A stretch of DNA of 64,000 nucleotides, from positions 65,882,923 to 65,946,922 of the forward strand of contig CM055092.1 in the NCBI GenBank assembly GCA_029204225.1, given 5' to 3'. Numbering within the stretch: position 1 is the first letter of the stretch; each line of letters opens with the position of its first letter. The notes below the pieces were generated by a model. That model worked only from the letters and a program-made list of their open reading frames with translations, ran no database searches and was not told where the DNA came from. Made by a program: the position numbers and the translations under genes. The stretch is from Diphasiastrum complanatum. Lineage: Eukaryota > Streptophyta > Lycopodiopsida > Lycopodiales > Lycopodiaceae. Shown here piece after piece: positions 12,512-25,880 of the stretch.

Positions 12512-15302
12512 CAAAGATGAATAGAGCTTTGATATCATGTGAAAAACTTGTCAAAGATTAACTTAAGGATCTATGACCAAAATGATTGCACTTAACATAA
12601 GCACCTTGGACTCCCAAACTTGACAATGTTAGGCAATAGCAGTATTTAGTCTAAGGAAGAGAGATCAAAATACATAAACATCACATCAATGGAATATCAA
12701 ACATGAAGAGTACGGGATATGAACTTCCAACACTTGTATTAGGCCATGGCATCCTCAAATAACCCCAATAAATAAGTCTCAATGGTTTCTACTATCTAAC
12801 TATGCAGGCAAATAAGCACATTGCCAATGTCTGCACTACTTACAAGCTTGCTTCCAAAAGCTCCAATATTCACTACTCAGTGTATGATAAGTATGCATAA
12901 AAGAGGCTCAAATATAATGAAGAGTACTCACACTTAGAGGCTGAGTCTATCTTAGCCTTTCATTCATCTGACCTTTCTAATGTGAGCCCTTGATCAAGAT
13001 GTGAGGTGTAGATACAATCTTGACAAGTTTCAAGGGTAAATATTGTATCTATACTACAAACTAGTAATAGATAAGATGCATGTCTCTATAGACTTCAAAT
13101 ACATGGATTTGAATGTATCTAGCATAGAAAATGAGACCTTGTACTCAAGTTACTATTGGCCTCCAAATAGACAAGTTGAGATTTGAATGATTATTCACAT
13201 AAAGGTAAAAATTTTTAGGTATATCATTTAGATCACCTAATTTAGTATAAAATCGTGTTTTTTTATGAGTCATTTCCCAAATTATTTGGAAACAATCATA
13301 CAAAAAAATGTATTTTGCAAAAATCATGACCAAGATAATTTATGAGTTTTTTTAAAAAACATCATAATAAAAAAATGAAATAACATATGAAGCCTAAAAA
13401 ACTCTTTACAACCACAATCCATCACAACTAGATGAGGTTCACTATGAAGCATATCATGACAACTTCAATAGTGGCATGATGAGAGGACATGCGAGGTATA
13501 TTAGTGCAACTCTAGTAGAGGCAAGACAAGAGGGCAATCTAATCATAATATACAAAAGAATGAGCACATTCAAATGTAATTTGTGATCTTTAGAAGATTC
13601 TTCTTGAAGTTACAAATATAGAGAAATTTTTAATTGCTCACCATTTTCATGATGTTTAATCCAAGAAGCATACTCCAAATCCTCATATTCCATCCAATAA
13701 TTCTAATTATTTTCATATACTATCCATGAGATTCAAGTATTTTCGAGACACCAAAATTATGACCACTAAGATTGACATCCTAAACATTTTCGGATTAAAT
13801 ATTAGTTAATGGCTAGGATAATGCAATCTTCATCATCCAATTTTGTGAGTCAAGGTGATTGACATGGTTGGTCCCCCAATAAGAGACGGTGGTGAAGATC
13901 TCCTTTCCTTCAAAGATGAATAGAGCTTTGATATTATGTGAAAAACTCGTCAAAGATTAACTTAAAGATCTATGACCAAAATGATTGCACTTAACATAAG
14001 CAACTTGGACTCCCAAACTTGACAATGTTAGGCAAGAGCAATATTTAGTCTAAGCAAGAGAGATCAAAATACATAAACATCACATCAATGGAATATCAAA
14101 CATGAAGAGTACGGGATATGAACTTCCAACACTTGTATTAGGCCATGGCATCCTCAAATCACCCCAATAAATAAGTCTCAATGGTTTCTACTATCTAACT
14201 ATGCAAGCAAATAAGCAGATTGCCAATGTCTTCACTACTTACAAGCTTGCTTCCAAAAGGTCCAATATTCACTACTCAATGTATTATAAGTATGCATAAA
14301 AGAGGCTCAAATATAGTGAAGAGTACTCACACTTAGAGGCTGAGTCTATCTTAGCCTTTCATTCATCTGACCTTTCTAATGTGAGCCCTTGATCAAGATG
14401 TGAGGTGTAGATACAATCTTGACAAGTTTCAAGGGTAAATATTGTATCTATACTACAAACTAGTAATAGATAAGATGCATGTCTTTGTATACTTCAAATA
14501 CATGGATTTGAATGTATCTAGCATAGAAAATGAGACCTTGTACTCAAGTTACTATTGGCCTCCAAATAGACAGGTTGAGATTTAAATGATTACTCACAAA
14601 AAGGTAAAAATTTCGGGTATATCAATTAGATTACCTAATTTAGTATAAAATTGTGTTTTTTTATGAGTCAATTTCCAAATTATTTGGAAACAATCATACA
14701 AAAAAATGTATTTTGCAAAAAATCATGACCAAGATAATTTATGAGTTTTATAAAAAAACATCATTTAGAAAAATGAAATAACATATGAAGCCTAAAAAAC
14801 TCTTTACCACCACAATCCATCACAACTAGATGAGGTTCACTATGAGGCATATCATGACAACTTCAATAGTGGCATGATGAGAGGACATACGAGGTATATT
14901 AGTGCAACTCTAGTAGAGGCAAGACAATGGGGCAATCTAATCATAATATACAAAAGAATGAGCACATTCAAATGTAATCTGTGAGCTTTAGAAGATTCTT
15001 CTTGAAGTTACAAATATAGAGAAATTTCTAATTGCTCGCCATTTTCATGATGTTCTATCCAAGAGGCATACTCCAAATCCTCATATTACATCCAATAATT
15101 CTAATTATTTTCATATACTATCCATGAGATTCAAGTATTTTCGAGACACCAAAATTATGACTACTAAGATTGACATCCTAAACATTTTCGGATTAAATAT
15201 TAGTTAATGGCTAGGATAATGCAATCTTCATCATCCAATTTTGTGAGTCAAGGTGATTGACATGGTTGGTCCCCCAATAAGAGACATGGTGGTGAAGATC
15301 TC
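12512..15302. repeat. Two tandem copies of a 1,399-bp segment
   Basis: Unit 1 (12512-13910) and unit 2 (13911-15302) both begin CAAAGATGAATAGAGCTTTG and end near GATCTCCTTTCCT. They differ by scattered substitutions and small indels. The corresponding place after copy B (about 29936-31330) has one unit only, so this tandem duplication is specific to the copy A flank. I see no coding function in the segment. Confidence 0.85.
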
Positions 15303-15553
15303 CTTTCCTCTTCTTGAGGAAGGTATTCCACATATCAAACATATAAGACACAAAAAGATAGCTATGCTCATACTAGGGGCTTTCATGGCTCAAGATCCCT
15401 CTCACATATGTACATACTTCTTACTAGTAAGCAAAAGTTGAGTAAAGGCAATTGATTCAAGTGGTTGGGCCCCCTTAATCCGAAGAGGTTGGATCACTTT
15501 TCTACCACCCCTTTGATGTCTACTAGGGAAAAGATAAGACATTCATAAGCTTA

Positions 15554-15800
15554 TGTTGGATTTATATCCTCTCCATCCCTATCTCTCTGCTAATTTAGAT
15601 CCATTTACTAGCTGTTGTAAATACTTGTACACTTGCATACACTCTGTAGAAATACACTTGTTCTCTGATAGTCTACAAAAATACAAAAAGATCAGTGACA
15701 ATGTTTCCTCAATTATTTGAACACCTTCATCTATTTGATCATCTTTGATTATTTGGCCATCCTCGATAGTTCGACATCCTCGAATAATCGGCCGTAATCC
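15554..15800 (+). mobile_element. Remnant of a copia LTR (first ~240 bp)
   Basis: It begins TGTTGGATTTATATCC and matches the start of the LTR at 32581-33477. It stops at about 15800 and joins sequence equivalent to 35680. Relative to the copy B flank about 2.85 kb of LTR, PBS, gag and following sequence is missing here, most simply by deletion. Confidence 0.65.
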
Positions 15801-16968
15801 GAATATCCTCCAAATGGGTAAAATCTTTAATATATCTAAATGTCATCATATAAACTAAATTCATATGATACATTGGATGAGCAATTGAGCAGTCAACCAA
15901 TCACGAAGGTCAAGTTCAAAAGCTAACAAATCAATCGTTTAACTTTCACATTTACCTAAAAATTAATCCATAGTCTGACTTCAATATCAAATAAGTACTT
16001 AGAGATGGAACCATTCTCCAATTATCTATCTCTACATTGAAGTACTATATCGACCTTTAGAAGTACACTAAGCGATAAATTTTCCTAATGGGTCTGATTC
16101 TCTCCAATCTAGTAACGTCACTTTCATGTAACCTCAATTTACATGAATAATTGGGAGAAATGTCATTTTACATTGGAAATCAATGTTCAAAAGTTAAGAA
16201 TCCGAACAATTATAGTCCAAGACTATCCACCATTACTTGTAGATCTGTCATGAATGCTTTTTGGTACCAATGCACTTATAATTTTTCAAAAACTAAAGTA
16301 GAAAAATTCATTCCACCAAAATCTCTTAGGAGATCCGTCCAGATAAAAAATGACTTTAACTCAATGCTGAGTACCCCAGATACTCTCTTGACTTAAGTGC
16401 TCTTATTCTTAGCATCATATGCAAGAAAATAGCAACCTTCAATTTTGATAGACTTGTCTGTCTCCTAATGAACAGAAGATTGCTGAGAACAGTACACAAG
16501 CATTCCTTGAATACAATCTGTAAAGGTAAAAAAAAACTTCATAAGTAAGTAATTACTTAATGAAGATATATTAAATGCTTCTTGCTGTTTTATGCCTTAA
16601 CATTGGCATTGTCAATGGAAATAGTTCTCACAATTGCAGCTAAAGAAATTTCAATTTTATTTTGCAGTGACCACTGGAGTTTAAACCTGATCTCTATTAA
16701 GAGATCTGTAGATAATAGTATTAAAAGTTTTTGTGTCAAGATGAATTCGGCGAACAATACGCAAATAAGGATGTAGATATATACCTTCCTTATTGAAGTA
16801 AATATATTCCTACAGATGTTCCCCATTCCGTGGAATGGCAGATCGTCGGTTTGGAGGTAAATTCTATCTTTCTTAATAGCATTCTGAAATCAGTATTCTG
16901 ATGTACTTGTTTCATTCTGATTCATTATGTTTCATAATTGATTTCTTGTGTGCTGAATTCTTTTGCAG
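15801..16968. other. Intergenic, no gene recognised
   Basis: Duplicated at about 35680-37073. ORFs of 60-80 codons (16151-16396, 16582-16776) occur in both copies but have no recognisable domain. A stretch ending GTTCCCCATTCCGTGGAATGG (about 16817-16838) may be an earlier exon of the Ulp1-like relic that follows. Confidence 0.5.
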
Positions 16969-17318
16969 TCACCCCAGCAAAATGATTCATTCAGTTGTGG
17001 GTGGTACACATTATACAATGCCAAGTTATTTTTTGAGTGGTTCAACCTTTAGGAAGATGTTGATATTTCTAAGGTAATAGATATTGTTTATTCTTATTTT
17101 TGAAATCATGATTAGTTTTCTACTTTGTTGATGTTTTTAGCCATTACTAATACATGAATGTCTAATGTTGCAGTTTACACTTTCTGAGTACACATCAAGC
17201 CAGGTGTACAGTTTTAGACAAGAAATCATCCTGAGTATACTGGCTAGGGTAGGGCTTAAGCCTCCCGTTATTGATGATGGTGCAAAGGATGATATAGTTA
17301 TACTAAATTATGATTAGA
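16969..17318 (+). pseudogene. Ulp1-like (C48) cysteine protease C-terminal relic, copy 1
   Basis: Two exon-like blocks, 16969-17073 after TTTTGCAG and 17174-17318 after TTGCAG, translate in phase. The first has PQQNDSFSCGWYTLYNAK, matching the Q...CG active-site cysteine region of Ulp1/SUMO-protease C48 domains; the second resembles the C-terminal helix. The first block contains an in-frame stop (TAG after WFNL), and the His and Asp active-site regions were not found. Such domains are often carried by plant Mutator-like and other DNA transposons, so a captured fragment is possible. The copy at 37074 is more decayed. Confidence 0.5.
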
Positions 17319-17738
17319 ACAAATATAGATAACATAGAACAAAAATACTTGTATAGAATTCATAGATAAATATACATTGATATATCAAATGTTGCTCCAT
17401 TTTATGAATTTGGGAGCACAAAATACATGTACTCATGCCCAACATGGGCTTTATTTATTGAATGAAAGAGTGTATACATAGATTTTTAGTAAAGTTTATT
17501 TTAAACTATTGTTTTCCCACAATGATGATTGTTGTAGGTAGATCTTTGCAGCACATTATTAGCTCCTGTCTTTTTCGCATCTGTGACATGACAAATATTA
17601 GTGAATGTACAATTGTAAATGATGACATTTTCAATTACGAGTCTTCCGTTGATGATAAATCTGAAATATGTTGGTAGATTGGTTTGTAATAGCATGAGCT
17701 CTGTTCTCATAAAATCAAGCTTCCAATGCTCTTCCACC

Positions 17739-18443
17739 TCAACCAAAATACTCCTCATTGTAGATAATGCTGATCTCCATTCGGTTTGTGTGACCATTTA
17801 GTTCAAAGTCTTGATCCAGTGGTAGCCATGTACCTTCAATTTTCTTGTATCTCTGGTAGCTAAATGTGAGACTAAGCATTTGCTTTTTGATATGATAACG
17901 AGAGATCATTGAGGACTTTTTAATCCTGCATTTTATGTCATTATTTGTTTTATAATCCCAGCCTTGATCCATGAGATCTGACAAAGTCTCATCTGATAAA
18001 TCCTTGCAAACAAATAAAGTTGGTGTCCTACGAACACTAGCACTCGAGAAAAAATCAACAAATATATTTAATGAGATAAACCAACTTAGGTGAACAATTT
18101 TTGAGCCTGTGCTTATCTTCATAGCATTTTTAATATCAATGAGTAGTTTGCATCTCAAGAATTTAGAAACAATACTGTCAGGAGTAGGCCACTCATCACT
18201 TTGAAAACTAGACAATGTAATTGCTTCGAGCTTGCCAATACCTCCATTTGTTTGTGGCGTATATAAAGATTCATAAAAATAGATACCACAATCTGCAAGT
18301 TCCTTTGGACTTTTTCCTCTGTATTGCAGCTTTCCAACATCAGAGTGAATTACGTCTAATATTCCTGCAAGTGATTGTGTGGGCTCCCATTCACTTATGC
18401 ATGATGGATATAAATTTGAAACAAAAAAACAATGTTGAGTCAT
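17739..18443 (-). CDS. Unidentified protein, 234 residues (copy 1)
   Basis: This is one of the longest non-repeat ORFs in the window and I do not recognise it. It has no obvious signal peptide or zinc motif; it contains a hydrophobic stretch near HLSWFISLNIFVDFF and a C-terminal part with GTWLPLDQDFELNGH. It may be an exon: the ORF at 18633-18896 lies upstream on the same strand, and the open frame at 17501-17797 could continue it. The copy at 37893-38591 is also open, but roughly 23 of about 29 nucleotide differences change an amino acid, as expected without selection. It may be a relic of a real gene or part of an unidentified element. Confidence 0.4.
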   Translation of the reverse strand: MTQHCFFVSNLYPSCISEWEPTQSLAGILDVIHSDVGKLQYRGKSPKELADCGIYFYESLYTPQTNGGIGKLEAITLSSFQSDEWPTPDSIVSKFLRCKLLIDIKNAMKISTGSKIVHLSWFISLNIFVDFFSSASVRRTPTLFVCKDLSDETLSDLMDQGWDYKTNNDIKCRIKKSSMISRYHIKKQMLSLTFSYQRYKKIEGTWLPLDQDFELNGHTNRMEISIIYNEEYFG

Positions 18444-18632
18444 TTAAATCATAATCTAGAGAGCGTCAATAAATAAAATCACCTATGATTACTGTAGAGT
18501 GCATATGTTTTGATATACTTACAATTACATTTTTGATGATCATGAGGATTGATAGCATGTAGTTTGATTTTTGAATGCATATATACATGTTGTACTAAGA
18601 CTTCTGATATCCATTGACCTCCCAGGGTAGTC

Positions 18633-18896
18633 TTAAACTCCAAAATTTTTGCTTTCCAATAAGATTTGTAAGTCATTTTTGCTCTTTTCTTTTGTCGAAA
18701 ATTGCCCTTTGATGATGGATGCAGCAATTGAATTCTCCGTATATTTTGTTGGCTTCCAGTTATCAGCTTCATCTTTCTCATTGTAAAAAATCAGAGACTC
18801 AATTGTAGATCTGGGTCTCCTTGCCATTTCTATTTTCAAAGCTTTGGTGCCAAAAATCTCTCTAATATGATACTTAATTTCAATTTTTCGTATCAC
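18633..18896 (-). CDS. Possible upstream exon of the unidentified minus-strand gene (copy 1)
   Basis: An 87-codon open frame includes IREIFGTKALKIEMARRP. The duplicate at 38821-39045 starts the same way but has a 4-bp deletion and diverges in frame afterwards, so that copy is broken. No domain is recognised. Coding status is inference from position and strand only. Confidence 0.3.
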   Translation of the reverse strand: MIRKIEIKYHIREIFGTKALKIEMARRPRSTIESLIFYNEKDEADNWKPTKYTENSIAASIIKGQFSTKEKSKNDLQILLESKNFGV

Positions 18897-19284
18897 ATTT
18901 AATCTAATGTGAATGCCAACATAGTCGCAGTTACTGTGTATACCATATTTTATGTAACTGTATATACTTTATTTCTATAACTGTAACTAGTATAGTTAGA
19001 AAATTTCATTATACTAACCAGCATAGTCTAAATTTAACTTGAGGTATTGACGTCGGGCACATTAGCACGTGTCGGGCAGGAAGAAGAAACCAATGAGATA
19101 CGTCCACGCTGCCCAGACACAACTTTCAAGGTTTTCTATATTGCATTTTTATTTCTCAGTTGATTTGAACTATGTTATGTATATTTCAAATCTATGCATT
19201 TTGATTGGGCCTGCTGACGGTCGAAACTAAAGAAAAAAAATAAAAGTATCTTTACAAAGGTCTTTTTGATATTGAGAACGCCTC
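18897..19284. other. Intergenic, nothing recognised
   Basis: AT-rich, with repeated TATAACTGTA-like segments. It is duplicated at 39046-39424 with small deletions. Confidence 0.5.
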
Positions 19285-21250
19285 TAATGTATATGTTATG
19301 TCCACATTCCTTTGGAAACAAGAAGGAAAGAAGATGCAACTTCCTTCAAAGGAATATTTGTAGGCTATAGTGAAAATAGCAAAGGATATAGGATATTTGA
19401 TCCTATTTCAAAAAAAGTAAAATCTAGCAAGGATGTCTTGTTTGCTGAATCTCAGAGTTACAAGTTGTCTCCAAATGCATCTAATCTGTTAGGTGATGAA
19501 GATCTTGTAACACCCGAGGAGGAGCCTCTTGAAAATGATCTTTTGGAAGATCAAAATCAAGTGCCAAAGGAGCCGAGAAGATCCACAAGGAGCAAGGCCG
19601 AGCCGTCAAGGCTCACATACTTTGAGAAAGAGAAGGTAAGACACGTCTCCTTCTACCTCTTACTCTTTTCTAACCACAATGCTTGAAGAGCCATCATGTT
19701 ATGAAGATGCAAGTAGATCACAAGTTTGGAGAGATGCAATGCAAGTAGAGTTTGATGCTTTGATAGATAATCAAACTTGGAATCTTGTACACCTTCCATA
19801 TGGGAAGAAGCCACTTACATGTAAGTGGATCTATAGATTACAGTACAATCAAGATGGATCTATAAGTAAATACAAAGCTAGATTGGTTGCTAAGGGCTTT
19901 CTTCAAACTAAAGGCATAGATTATGAAGAAACATTTGCTCCTGTAGCAAAACTTGTAACCATTGGATTGATCATTTGTATTGCTACCTTATTCAAGTGGA
20001 ATCTCTATGAAATGGATGTGACAAGCGCTTTCTTGAATGGCTACTTGGAGGAGGAAACATACATGTTGCAACCCGAGGGCTTCATCAAGGATGGTGAGGA
20101 GGACAAGGTTTTTCACTTAAGAAAGAGCCTATATGGCTTGAAGGAAGCACCTAGGGCTTGGTACTCTAGGTTGAATGATTTTCTCTACTCTCTTGGCTTT
20201 GTGATTAGCTCTTATGAGCCTTCTTTGTACATCAGATGTAATGATGGAAAGATCATCATTTTAGTACTTTATGTTGATGATATCATATTGACAGGAAATG
20301 ATGGTGAAGGCATAAGAAATGTTAAAGTTTCCTTGTCTACTGAATTCAAGATTGTAGATCTAGGACTTCTTAAGTTCATACTTGGAGTAAAAGTTACTAG
20401 AGGTAGTGATTTTACTTTTACAAGTCAATCAAAGTATGCTACTTCCATTCTTGAAGGGTTTGGCATGAAAGATTGTAATGGGATTGACACCCCTATGGAG
20501 CAGCCTTGTAAAGTTACTAATGATTGTGATGAAGCATCCTTTGAGGAGTCACACTCTTTAGGAAGCTAATAGGCTCCTTAATATATTTGACAATCACAAG
20601 ACCAGATTTGAGTTATAGTGTAAGCAAGTTAAGTCAATATATGCAAGGTCCTTTGATGCATCATTGGAAAAGTGCCAAGAGAGTGCTTAGATATGTCTCT
20701 TTACTAGATTGTTTGGCATTCTCTATCAAGGATATAACTTGTACTTGAGAGCATTTTCAGATTCAGATTTTGCAGGAGACAAGATATATAGAATATCCAT
20801 AAGTGCATTTGTCACTTTTCTTTGTGGAGGAGTGATATCTTGGCTGTCCAAAAAGCAAGATACAATTTCTCTTTCCTCTTGTGAAGCTGAGCACAAGGCA
20901 TTGACTTCAACTACCAAAGACCTCCTATGGCTAAGAAGACTTTTGGTGGAGCTTCAAGTGCTAAAGGCCGAGGAGATCCCTTGCATCTATTGTGATAATC
21001 AAGCTTCTCAACAAATTGCTACCAATCCGATCTTCCATGCTAGAACAAAGCATATTGAGATAGCTCATCAGTTTGTGAGGGAGAAGGTGCAATCCAAGGA
21101 GGTTCAACTTCACAGCTCGTGGATGTACTTGATCTATAAAGGGATCAACCAAATCAATAACAAGTTGATGTGACATTGGCAAATTCTAGTTTTGTTGTAA
21201 TTTTCACATGTGTCTTGAGATTTGATGAATGAAATGTATTTGTAAGTTAA
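19285..21250 (+). pseudogene. Ty1/copia pol fragment: integrase C-end, reverse transcriptase, RNase H (copy 1)
   Basis: It begins in the integrase tail (GIFVGYSENSKGYRIFDP), then the reverse transcriptase (19679-20569, with FAPVAK, LNGYLEEE and the catalytic [10 protein letters not shown] at about 20263-20290), then RNase H (20709-21173, with SDSDFAGD, SSCEAEHKALTS and HIEIAHQFVREK). Gag, protease, most of integrase, PBS and both LTRs are absent. Frame is broken near 19637 and 20547. The 3' end abuts the inverted copy B desaturase at about 21250-21266. The second copy is at 39425-41335. Confidence 0.9.
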
Positions 21251-21266
21251 TGTACTTTAACAATCC

Positions 21267-24200
21267 AAGAAATAATCTCGATATTTGGTACATATCATTT
21301 TCGCAATTTTAGAAAATGAGATGGAAATAAGTATATGAATTTGCATATTTCAAGACTTAGTGCAAATTAAGAGATAAAATACTCACTGTTCAATTTTTCC
21401 CGTGATCAAGGCTTGAAAGTCATTGAACCAAATAGCCTTCAATGTCATTAGACCATAAAGTGGCCATAGGTATATGTGCTGCAATGCACAAGTCACAATT
21501 AATTCACCTAGAATGTTGAAAGACTACTTGACTAATTTTTTAATGCTAAAAGGATTCATAAGGCCTTCATAGCTCGAATGATGGCATTGGTAACTATCTA
21601 GGCTATTATTGTAACGCTCACGACAATAATCATTCTTGCTAGAGAAAAATCCCATGACTCACCTGATAGGCATGAAAAGAGTGTCTTGGTTGTTCTAAGA
21701 GCACCCTTCTGATATCAACGTCATTTGCTCCTATAAAGGTGTTCAACCTTATGAATCCATTCAATCGTATGTACTCACGATGACACTTTGCATCATACAT
21801 ACTCGCATGAATATTGTGCTATTTAATACAATATCAATGCTACTTATTTGATTTGAAGATCAAAATTTATGTCAACAAGCTTCAATTTAATATGGATTGA
21901 GAAAACATACTAATATCTGGGTCGAATTTGTTCACATTTGTATAAGCATGATGCGCAATAATGTGTTGTTGCCTCCATATATAGCTATCAAACAATAAAA
22001 TCACAATGAGAAAACAAATTTTCTCAACTTAAAAGTGACTAGATAATTTTTATATTTTAAGTATCATGTAAAATTTACCTGCTAGCTCCAATTAAATCTG
22101 AAGATATTCCCATCAAATATGAGAACCAAGGCCATGTAGAATATGCTCTTGCAAAGAAGTTCACATCCGAGGTGCTACACAGATCAGCTCTTCTAATTTG
22201 CAAATGTCTTTTGACATCTTAAAAGCTTCCAACTTTAGTCAATGACATGCTTGTAGTGTTCATTTAACAAATGGAATGCAACCATCATAACCATGTAGTC
22301 ATTTGCAAAGAAAACGGTAGATTTTGTAAAGGTTTTCTTTATATTAACTTGTTTTATGTTCTCCTAAGAGAGCCAAACATCTAAGTCTCTTATTGAATGT
22401 TCTTTACATGCACAAAATGAGCATTTTGGCTATGATATTTCTATACTTTATCAAATACACATATACATAGAAACTAGTAGTTGTAAAATGTATCCAACAG
22501 CAAGAAAATTGGACACTCACCATGGTTGCCGTCATGCATTATATTCATCGCGATATGAGCTGATATGTATCCAAATGCAATAGCATATATAGAAGAAATG
22601 ATAGGATTTTGGACTTGGAAAAACATCAAATAGTAGAAGAACAAATACAATGCTAAGATCACAGCTGACTTGATAAACAAGTGTGAATGCACTCTTGGAT
22701 TCACATGCATCATTTCCAACTAAAAAATGATCATTAGACTTTTACATTTCATACAAACATGGCATAAAGATAAAATGCAGAGAAGGTCAAAAAAATTGAA
22801 TTTATTGTGTAAAGTAGCACTAATGTTGAATACTTTTAGAGGCCCAATAAATTTATTATAATTGGAAGGATTTTTCGAATTTAAGGAATTACTACTAAAT
22901 TATAGCTTTTATATTGCGTGGTAAAGACAACAAATCTGATGTAGGAAATATGTTGCAATGTGTAAGAAAATACATGAAAGTACCTTGTTCCTAGGAAAAT
23001 AAGCCTCAACGCGCTCTTTCAATGCCAAATAAAAGGGTTCTTTCACAGTGTCCAAGTACTCCACATTGGTCATGCTTAAGTCCTCATCGCTGGCATCTAT
23101 TTCACCAACACAGTACTGGTCCAACAATTTCCTGATAGTCGGTGGAAGATGTCAAGGACATTAGGACATAAGCACAAAAGATCAGTGGACACAATCTATG
23201 ACTTCATGTACTGTTGAGCTCTTAGCTGCTTGCAGGTATTGCTAAAATGAAGACTTGCCAAACACACAAAAACATAGATCTCTGTTTCACATCCAACTAT
23301 CATACAAATCCATTTATGTTTTATGGAAAATCTGACGTATCCTCCAACTATTCCCATAACACCTTAATATACAGATATCTACTTTGTTTCTGCTTCCTTG
23401 GAAGGAAAAAAATTTCTTCGCCTAAGTCTAATCTTCAATTGCTTTGCTTGACCTCAAAGTTCCCAAATTAGATAGTTATTCAAATAGGAGTAAGTGATAT
23501 TCCGCAAATAAACACATGACGTTTTTTGAATCAGTACCCAGAAGTTTGTCTGTTCTTCCTTGTCTCTCTTTGTGATTCTACAAAGGAGCTGTGCCAAAAT
23601 TGCTCATTGTCTGAATTCTTTTCATAACAGCATCTAGACGAGTTCGTTCCAATTGATGCCAGATAAGGTAATTCCCATAAGTCTAGAACATAAAAAAAAC
23701 TTATTGTGTTGGAACGTTGCAATCCTTGAGCATTTTTTAACATGAGCTGCATGTTGTAGCCTAGAGACAGAACTCTCTTTTTACAATTTTGATTTAATTG
23801 ACCTTCATCTCTAACGTTAGAAAGAGAACTTTAAATATCGTTCCATGATATGAGCTTGTAAATCATATACAGATTATCACATTATAAACTTTCTAGCATT
23901 CTATACCATCTAGCGTAGATTTGTATGTCTATTCTTTGTATGCGTCTCTCTGCATCAGCTATCGTCTTTTTGGTATCTTGTCCTTCAACTCAAAAGGCTT
24001 ACTGAATTTGAAGGAGATTATTGGTTTAGCATGTGTACTGAACTTTTCAAATACTCATCTGTCGATGTTTCTTCAACTCAGCTACAACATCCAATCACTT
24101 AAAACGAACATTCGGATGTCTCAAAGAAAGAATACCTAGCGGTTGCACTTCTAATTTTTGGCGGAATTGTTGACCATCGTAGTCGTTGTTTGTTGCATGT

Positions 24201-25873
24201 CGTCAAGAAGCATGTTGCATTCGTGGCCCATCTTAAGCAACTAAGAGGTTTGTATGTAGTATAACTCGGTACGTAATTGCCTACAAACTATGTCTTCAGG
24301 ACAACTAGACCCCACCCTATAGAAACATTTCATGCCATCTGGAGAAATGTCGGGAATGTGCTCTCGAAATTGAAGAGAATAATTTGCTTGAAGTTAGTGT
24401 TCATATGCAGGAATTCGATTAAATTTGGCTGAAGGTAATGCCCCCGCAACACGGACCAACTAGATGATGGCAATGTTGCTGCAATACTAGGATAGCACGG
24501 CACACACAGTAGGAGTCGAACTTGAAGCATTCCCAATTTTGACAAACTAGCAAAGGCCATCTGCTGACGCGAGGCATGCTATATAGAAACTAACCAACTG
24601 ACCGTGCATGTAGTAACCTGATAGTTGAGGGTATAATGACTCGTATACACCCTGACCTCTACAGATATAGTGGGTAAGATTGTGAACACACAATGCTAAT
24701 CAGGAAATTGTGCGGAAAATAGCTAACTATCAGTATATTACTTTCTTAGAGCTTGCAAATAAGAGCATGCTTAGCATGTATTTACCAGACATAAAGTGGA
24801 TGATAGGAGTTGAATAAATATGTCGAATCTTGCCCTGCTCGCACGTGAATAAGACTTCCTCCAGGATGCTTTGGCACCCTGTTAGCAGAGCCCATGGATC
24901 AGTCTAGTCACTAGTGCATATGTTCAGCTACCATCCAAGGGCATATATAAATGAAGTACGATGCATAATTATCCCGTTCATGATTAGAAACTGGTAGCTC
25001 TCTACGCGCGTCGACCAGAATGCTCATGTGAAGGAGAATGCTGAAATTAATTTCATAAACTAAAGACGCACAGCGCAGAATTCCTACAGGACTATTAGAA
25101 GACAAGATAAGAAGTGGTACCATTTTGTCACATCATACACCTTCCCATCAATTACCAGCCAGCAATCTTTTGGTGTTTCATATAATGCCACTTATTTGCG
25201 GCTGTATTTCCTCAGTGCTTCCCGTGGGGATGCCTTGATCGTGCTGGCAACCCCATCGTGAGGGTAATCAATTGTCATATTGAGTGTGGCTGCTGCAGAT
25301 GTACCTCGTAGCTGGACACGATCAACGTTTCAACACAGCCGCATATATTGAAAGAGAGTGCTGTTCTACCTTTTATAAATCAAAAACTGCATCTATATAT
25401 CACACTGGCTGTGATAAAGTGTGTCTCGGCTTATGAGCTTTCACAGCTCAAATGACTCATGCATGCTGAGCTCTAAGCACTGTCGAATTATATTGTGATT
25501 AGAATTCAAGTTGGAGTTGGACGCAATCTAATAAGCAAGGACTAGATTGTACAACTAGATTGTACTGCTAAACAACATGCCATTCTTTGTATCGCGAAAT
25601 GCGACGCGCTGATAAGGATTAGTCATTGTAGCTAAACTCATTAGGAATATTGGTATGTAGAGAGACTTACTGGAGCTCCAAAACACCGATAGAGATCAAC
25701 CGTTAAAAGTTGGATTCTCCAATCAAGTTAATTTCCTGGAGGCCGTGAGTGCAACGCATATCAATAGATCCACGAAAGAAAGCCTTGCGTTAATCTCCAA
25801 CGCGACAACAACCCCCTTATGTACTACCACCCCGACGACAATTTTCATGACAAAACATCAAACTGCGTTTCGT
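21267..25873 (-). pseudogene. Desaturase copy B, inverted 5' part: promoter and exons 1-8
   Basis: Exons on the minus strand, in gene order: 25121-25319, 24786-24878, 22984-23131, 22521-22704, 22079-22148, 21911-21984, 21663-21730, 21387-21478. It is badly damaged. The start codon is GTG followed by a 4-bp deletion. The acceptor before exon 4 reads GCAT in place of GCAG, and that before exon 5 GCAAG in place of GCAGG. The HDGNH and HIIAHH box codons and HPGG remain. Intron 2 (23132-24785, 1,654 bp) is the longest of any copy and holds segments that copy A and the Psi copies have separately lost. Similarity to copy A ends inside intron 8 at about 21267, next to the copia fragment, and about 0.56 kb upstream of the gene at 25873. 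Confidence 0.9.
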
Positions 25874-25880
25874 GTGGACA
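25870..25880. other. Inversion breakpoint inside desaturase copy B
   Basis: Sequence up to about 25873 is the reverse complement of the copy A 5' flank (near 4070). From about 25876 it follows copy A intron 9 (near 8403) in forward orientation. No mobile element lies at the junction. About 210 bp including exon 9 is missing between the two sides. Confidence 0.85.
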
